The notes below the pieces were generated by a model. The model saw nothing but the letters and a program-made list of their open reading frames with translations, searched no databases and had not been told where the DNA came from. DNA of 64,000 nucleotides from Allomesorhizobium camelthorni (lineage in GTDB: Bacteria; Pseudomonadota; Alphaproteobacteria; Rhizobiales; Rhizobiaceae), in the NCBI RefSeq assembly GCF_011045125.1, contig NZ_JAAKZF010000016.1, positions 44,757 through 108,756 of the forward strand, given 5' to 3'. Positions within the stretch are counted from its first letter, which is position 1. The number at the start of each line of letters is the position of its first letter. Positions 60,104 to 64,000 of the stretch are shown here, piece by piece. Position numbers and translations under genes: made by a program.

Positions 60104-60901
60104 ATGCAACCGGCCAGCGCATTTACCAGCCGCGTGATCGAACTGTGGCGGCGGCTCGGCGAAGTCAACGATCCGGAACTCGACGAGCCCATCACTGAGA
60201 TGGGCTTCGTCGAGCGGGCCGAAGTGGTGGGCGACGGTAGCGTGGAAGTGGATTTCCGCCTGCCAACTTACTGGTGCTCGCCAAACTTTGCCTTCCTGAT
60301 GCTGGACGGCGTCCGCAAGGCACTCGATCAGCTCTCCTGGTCGCCTGCTTATCGGGTGAAACTGCACGACCACATGTTCGCGGAAGAGGTTAACCGCGGC
60401 ATCGCGGCCGGCAAGGCGTTCGGTGAAATCTTTGGCGAGCTTGCAGAGGATCTCGATCTCGAAACTCTGCGCGAAACGTTCGGGGTGAAGGCCTTCAAGC
60501 GCCGTCAGGAAGCTGTCCTTGTCGGCCTGAGACAACACGGCCTGACCGACCGGGAAATCCTCGGCATGGATCTCACCGCCCTCGACGCCGCCCGGTTCGA
60601 ACCCGGGGAGGCGGCGAAGCAGAAGCCGAGATACCGCGCGGCCTATGTCGAGCGCTTTCCCGGGCGGCGTCAGGTCGATCCGGTCTTCTTGACCTGCGAG
60701 GGCGCGCCTATCCCGACGCTGACCCTTGGCGCTTACCTCGCCGACCTGCGCGCGGTGCGAATCAACATGGAGTTCAACGGCGCCTTGTGCCGGGGGCTGA
60801 AGCATACGCGATACAAGGAACTGGGCGTTGTCGACGGAGAACCCACGCTCGTCGATTTCATCATGGACCGGGTGCCGGTTCCTGCCGCTACTAGAATCTG
60901 A
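60104..60901 (+). CDS. DUF59/MIP18-domain metal-sulfur cluster assembly protein
   Basis: A 265-residue protein whose N-terminal half (about residues 10-100) is a DUF59 domain: GEVNDPELDEPITEMGFV and the single cysteine region YWCSPNFAF. DUF59 proteins assist iron or iron-sulfur assembly. The remaining part is specific to this gene set. It follows the amidohydrolase by five bases and precedes the chaperonin gene by 76, an order shared with mim clusters. A role in loading iron into the diiron hydroxylase is a reasonable inference. Confidence 0.82.
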   Translation: MQPASAFTSRVIELWRRLGEVNDPELDEPITEMGFVERAEVVGDGSVEVDFRLPTYWCSPNFAFLMLDGVRKALDQLSWSPAYRVKLHDHMFAEEVNRGIAAGKAFGEIFGELAEDLDLETLRETFGVKAFKRRQEAVLVGLRQHGLTDREILGMDLTALDAARFEPGEAAKQKPRYRAAYVERFPGRRQVDPVFLTCEGAPIPTLTLGAYLADLRAVRINMEFNGALCRGLKHTRYKELGVVDGEPTLVDFIMDRVPVPAATRI

Positions 60902-60977
60902 AGTAGATCTGAAACAAACGGCCTCCAAGCACGAGGCCCCGAACCAACAACCCGCCCGTAAGGCGGAAGGAGGAATC

Positions 60978-62609
60978 ATGCCCAAAATATTGCTTCACAA
61001 TTCCGAGGCCCGCCGTGCGCTTGCCCGTGGCGTCTTTCGCCTGGCAGCCGCGGTCGAGCCGACGCTCGGCCCAAAGGGCATGAATGCCATGATCGACCGG
61101 CCGATCGGCACGCCGATGGTGACCCGCGACGGCGTCAGCATCGCCTCCGAGATCGAGCTGCACGATCGCTTCGAGAACATGGGCGCGCAGGTCGTCCGGG
61201 AAGTGTCGATGCAGACCAACGAGGTTGCAGGTGACGGCACGACGACGGCCATCGTGCTAGCCAATGCGCTCATCCAAGGCGGCGTCGCGGCCAATGATCG
61301 CGGCACCAAATCCGTCGACCTCTGCAAGGGCGTTGAGCTTGCCGTAGCGGCGGTGGTTGCGGCGCTTAAGGCTTCGGCCAAGCCCGCCAAAGGCAACGGC
61401 GTCCTCGCTTCGGTGGCCAACATCGCGGCAACTAACTCGAAGCTCGGTGGGCTCGTGGCCGAGGCTTTCGATCGGGTAGGGGCGGAAGGCATCATCACGA
61501 CCGAGCATGGCGTGACGACCGAGACCACCCTCGACGTGGTCGAGGGCATGTCCTTCGACCGAGGCTATCTCTCGCACCACATGGTGACCGACCAGGAGAA
61601 GATGGAGGCGGTGCTTGTGCGGCCATACATCCTCTTGACTGACCTCAAGATCAAGGAGCCATCGGCGCTCGAAGCGGCGCGCGCCATCGCCGAGAAGGCC
61701 GACCGGCCGCTGCTGATTGTCGCCGAAGAGGTGTCGCCGGAAGTGGTCGTCACCCTGCTCGGCAAGCAGGGTCCCGGAAAATACCTCGTCGTGCATCCGC
61801 CGGAATATGGCCACTGGCGCAAGGCGATGATGGAGGATCTGGCGATCCTCACTGGCGGCAAAATGATCGCCCGCGACCTCGGCGGGCGGCTGGAGGACAT
61901 AACCGCGGAAGACCTCGGTAACGCCGAACGCGTGAAGACCAGCGCATCCCACACCACGGTCATCCGTGGCAGCGGCGACTATAGCGCGATTGCGGCAAGA
62001 CGCGCCCAGGTCCAGCGCCAGTACGAAGCTGCACCACCTAACATCGAGCAGGACAAGCTGCGCGAGCGGCTGGCGAAACTCTCAGGCGGCGCGGCAGTGA
62101 TCTACGCTGGCGGCGTCACGCCGGTCGAGCAGAAGCGGACCATCCAGCTGATCGAGGATTCGCTGAATGCTGTGCGCGCCGCTTCCGAGGAGGGCGTGGT
62201 GGCCGGCGGCGGCGCCGCACTCGCGCAGATATCGCCGCATCTCGACAAGCTGCTGGCGACAGTGGACGGCGACGTCGCCGAAGGCGTGCGGCTGGTGAAA
62301 TCGGTGCTGTCGCGGCCGCTTTGGCGCATCGCGGCCAATGCCGGCGCCGATCCGGAAGCCGTCGTGGCCGAGGTGACGCGCGTCAATGGCGGCTACGGCT
62401 ACAACGCGGCCTCTGGCGCATACCAGAACATGTTCGAGGCAGGCGTCATCGATCCCGTCCGCGTCACCTACACTGCGCTCGCCAACGCGGCTTCAGTCGC
62501 GACGCTGATCCTGACCACCGAAACGCTGATCGGCCATCTCGCCGAGGACGAAGATCCGACGGCCGGCCCGGCGCTGGGCGGCGGCGCCGAAAAGCTTGGC
62601 CGCGCCTAG
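60978..62609 (+). CDS. mimG: GroEL-like chaperonin of the monooxygenase cluster (MimG-like)
   Basis: Hsp60 paralog (543 residues) thought to help fold the monooxygenase; MimG is needed for MimA solubility in the mycobacterial system. The ATPase motifs are retained: LGPKGMNAMID, the catalytic Asp in VAGDGTTTAIV, and the DSLNAVRAASEEGVVAGGGA region. The flexible Gly-Gly-Met tail of housekeeping GroEL is absent (ending GAEKLGRA), and no groES gene is adjacent. ATG 60978 follows GGAGG; upstream in-frame codons lie in the previous gene. Confidence 0.92.
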   Translation: MPKILLHNSEARRALARGVFRLAAAVEPTLGPKGMNAMIDRPIGTPMVTRDGVSIASEIELHDRFENMGAQVVREVSMQTNEVAGDGTTTAIVLANALIQGGVAANDRGTKSVDLCKGVELAVAAVVAALKASAKPAKGNGVLASVANIAATNSKLGGLVAEAFDRVGAEGIITTEHGVTTETTLDVVEGMSFDRGYLSHHMVTDQEKMEAVLVRPYILLTDLKIKEPSALEAARAIAEKADRPLLIVAEEVSPEVVVTLLGKQGPGKYLVVHPPEYGHWRKAMMEDLAILTGGKMIARDLGGRLEDITAEDLGNAERVKTSASHTTVIRGSGDYSAIAARRAQVQRQYEAAPPNIEQDKLRERLAKLSGGAAVIYAGGVTPVEQKRTIQLIEDSLNAVRAASEEGVVAGGGAALAQISPHLDKLLATVDGDVAEGVRLVKSVLSRPLWRIAANAGADPEAVVAEVTRVNGGYGYNAASGAYQNMFEAGVIDPVRVTYTALANAASVATLILTTETLIGHLAEDEDPTAGPALGGGAEKLGRA

Positions 62610-62654
62610 CGGCAACTCCAACGGAACGATTTTCGACGTTGAAAGGAAACGACG

Positions 62655-63698
62655 ATGAAAGCTGCCAGACTCTACGAATACGACCCGCGCATGAACGTCC
62701 AACTCAAGATCGAGGAGGTCGCCGCGCCGACGATCACCGCCCCCGACGAGGTGATTGTGCGGGTAGGCGCCGCCGGCCTCTGCCGCACCGACCTGCACAT
62801 CATCGAGGGTGTGTGGAAGCCGACCATGGATCCCGAAGGCACGCTGCTGCCTTACATTATGGGCCACGAGAATGCCGGCTGGGTGGAAGAAGTCGGCAGC
62901 GGCGTGAAATCAGTGAAGCGCGGCGACGCCGTCATCTGTCACCCGTTCCGGTCGTGCGGCATCTGCCTCAACTGCCGGCATGGCGAGGACATGTACTGCG
63001 ACAACGGACAGTTCCCTGGTCTTGGCATGAATGGCGGTTTCGCCGAATATTTCATCACCAGCGAGCGCTCGCTGATCAAGCTGAACGCCAATGTCACGCC
63101 GATCGAAGTGGCGCCACTCGCCGACGCCGGCATCACCGCCTACCGCGCCGCCAAGCGCGCCGCAAAACTGCTGAGGCCCGGAAGCTACTGTGTGTTGCTA
63201 GGCATCGGTGGGCTCGGCCACATCGCACTGCAATCGCTGCACGCGATCTCCGGCGCCCGCATCATCGCCGTCGACCGTGAGCCCGCGGCACAATTGCTGG
63301 CCAAGGATCTCGGCGCCGACTTCGTGCTCGACGGAGGGCCTAACGTGGTCGAGGAGGTCAAGGCGATCACCGGTGGCGGCGCGCATGTGGTCATCGACTT
63401 CGTTGGCGAACTCGGCGTCGAAAACATCTGCTGGAAGATGGTGCGCAAGGGCGGACAACTGTTCATGGTCGGCTATGGCGGCACGGTCAATGTGCCGACC
63501 GCGCATCTGGTCATCGAGGAGATCAACATTGGCGGCAGCCTGGTCGGCAATTTCACCGAGCTTGTCGAACTGATGGAGCTGAACGCCGACGGTAAGGTGA
63601 AGATGCACTACACCGAATACAACCTTGCCAGCATCAACACCGCGCTCGACGACTTCAAGAACCGGCGGTTCACCGGCCGCGGCGTCATCGTTCCCTGA
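62655..63698 (+). CDS. Zinc-dependent alcohol dehydrogenase
   Basis: Medium-chain ADH of 347 residues, well placed to oxidise the alcohol made by the monooxygenase (2-propanol to acetone, if the substrate is propane). Catalytic zinc ligands are Cys43 (GLCRTDLH) and His71-Glu72 (MGHENAG). The structural zinc Cys set is 101, 104, 107 and 115. The Rossmann motif is LLGIGGLGHIALQ. ATG preceded by AAGGAAACG, 46 bases after the chaperonin gene. Homologous ADH genes occur in mim clusters. Confidence 0.92.
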   Translation: MKAARLYEYDPRMNVQLKIEEVAAPTITAPDEVIVRVGAAGLCRTDLHIIEGVWKPTMDPEGTLLPYIMGHENAGWVEEVGSGVKSVKRGDAVICHPFRSCGICLNCRHGEDMYCDNGQFPGLGMNGGFAEYFITSERSLIKLNANVTPIEVAPLADAGITAYRAAKRAAKLLRPGSYCVLLGIGGLGHIALQSLHAISGARIIAVDREPAAQLLAKDLGADFVLDGGPNVVEEVKAITGGGAHVVIDFVGELGVENICWKMVRKGGQLFMVGYGGTVNVPTAHLVIEEINIGGSLVGNFTELVELMELNADGKVKMHYTEYNLASINTALDDFKNRRFTGRGVIVP

Positions 63699-63769
63699 AA
63701 AGTTCGGGCCTGGATCCGCTCTGAACGAAGCGTTTCCGGTTCTGTCATCATCTGCAAGGAGAGGAAAAA

Positions 63770-64000
63770 ATGAACAAATACATATGTGAATTTATCGGAT
63801 CCTTCGCGCTGGTCTTCTTCGGCTGCGCGACGGTTCTGTTCATGCGCTCTGAGGTCGGGCTGCTGGGCGTTGCCATGGCGTTCGGCCTGTCAGTGGTCGC
63901 GATGGCCTATTCGATCGGACCGATTTCGGGCGCACATCTTAACCCGGCAGTCAGCCTCGGCTTCTTCGTCTCAGGCCGGATGAAGTCGAATGACCTGATC
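63770..64000 (+). CDS. MIP-family aquaporin (AqpZ-like), 3' end cut off by window
   Basis: The first 77 codons of a channel protein. The N-terminal helix FIGSFALVFFGCATVLFM and the first NPA box GAHLNPAVSLG are diagnostic of aquaporins and glycerol facilitators. The ATG at 63770 follows AAGGAGAGG. It lies 72 bases after the ADH gene on the same strand and may be the last gene of the same transcript. Whether it passes water, small alcohols or another solute depends on the second half, which is not visible. Confidence 0.9.
   Translation, partial: MNKYICEFIGSFALVFFGCATVLFMRSEVGLLGVAMAFGLSVVAMAYSIGPISGAHLNPAVSLGFFVSGRMKSNDLI

Larger units (their letters stand above)
49223..64000. mobile_element. 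Putative tRNA-Pro-targeted integrative element or genomic island (right end outside window)
   Basis: Begins at the tRNA-Pro 3' fragment and continues with an integrase, an excisionase-like gene, orphan genes and the monooxygenase cluster. With the tRNA on the minus strand and its 3' part left behind on the left, the element must extend rightwards and the restored whole tRNA should stand at its far end. No such tRNA is seen up to 64000. How much of the right half belongs to the element is inferred. Confidence 0.55.

Overview
The window is about 64 kb of GC-rich DNA that looks like an alphaproteobacterium of the Hyphomicrobiales, probably a Mesorhizobium-like member of the Phyllobacteriaceae. 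The grounds are gene content and order: fused cysNC followed by cysQ, an frc-type fructose transporter with a ROK regulator, a glgP-B-C-A-pgm-X glycogen cluster, and Moc-type (rhizopine) genes. Species cannot be fixed from the window alone.

Layout. (1) 1-3.6 kb: sulfate activation, cysD (5' end cut off), cysNC and cysQ. (2) 3.6-4.75 kb: a DegT-type sugar aminotransferase on the minus strand. (3) 5.0-10.6 kb: fructose uptake, frcK and the regulator frcR on the minus strand and frcB-frcC-frcA on the plus strand, divided by a palindromic operator/promoter. (4) 10.7-23.6 kb: glycogen and alpha-glucan metabolism (glgP, glgB, glgC, glgA, pgm, glgX, GH13 alpha-glucosidase), with a REP-like inverted repeat between glgC and glgA. 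(5) 23.8-29.3 kb: an oligopeptide ABC transporter (oppA, B, C and a fused DF ATPase). (6) 29.4-31.5 kb: a patchy accessory stretch with a DUF3606 gene, a glycosyltransferase-like gene, an orphan gene and two copies of a diverged 107-bp direct repeat. (7) 31.6-49.2 kb: a long catabolic cluster: LacI regulator, a MalFG-type transporter with two different ATPases, a MocA-like dehydrogenase, a MocC-like isomerase, a second transporter of the FrcBCA/MocB type, a DUF4432 epimerase-like protein, then MocD/MocE/MocF-like oxygenase, ferredoxin and reductase, a PanB-like C1 transferase and PurU. (8) 49.2 kb to the right end: a putative integrative element in a tRNA-Pro gene, with a 3' tRNA fragment, tyrosine integrase, overlapping excisionase-like gene, orphan genes, a four-gene operon encoding a WD40-like protein, and a sigma54-driven propane/methane-type soluble diiron monooxygenase cluster (mimABCD type) with amidohydrolase, DUF59 protein, dedicated GroEL-like chaperonin, alcohol dehydrogenase and an aquaporin cut by the window end.

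How the parts work together. Cluster 7 reads as a route for taking up and breaking down a methylated cyclitol or sugar: two importers, NAD-dependent oxidation and isomerisation, an oxygenase system suited to removing an O- or N-methyl group, and a folate C1 module (PanB-like plus PurU) to dispose of the formaldehyde. The substrate is inferred. Its two MalK-like ATPases carry complementary defects, which predicts one working and one degenerate ATP site. Cluster 8 reads as an acquired short-chain alkane or alkene oxidation island: the monooxygenase makes an alcohol, the alcohol dehydrogenase oxidises it, the chaperonin and DUF59 protein help mature the enzyme, and a consensus sigma54 promoter with an upstream inverted repeat points to an enhancer-binding activator that is not in the window.
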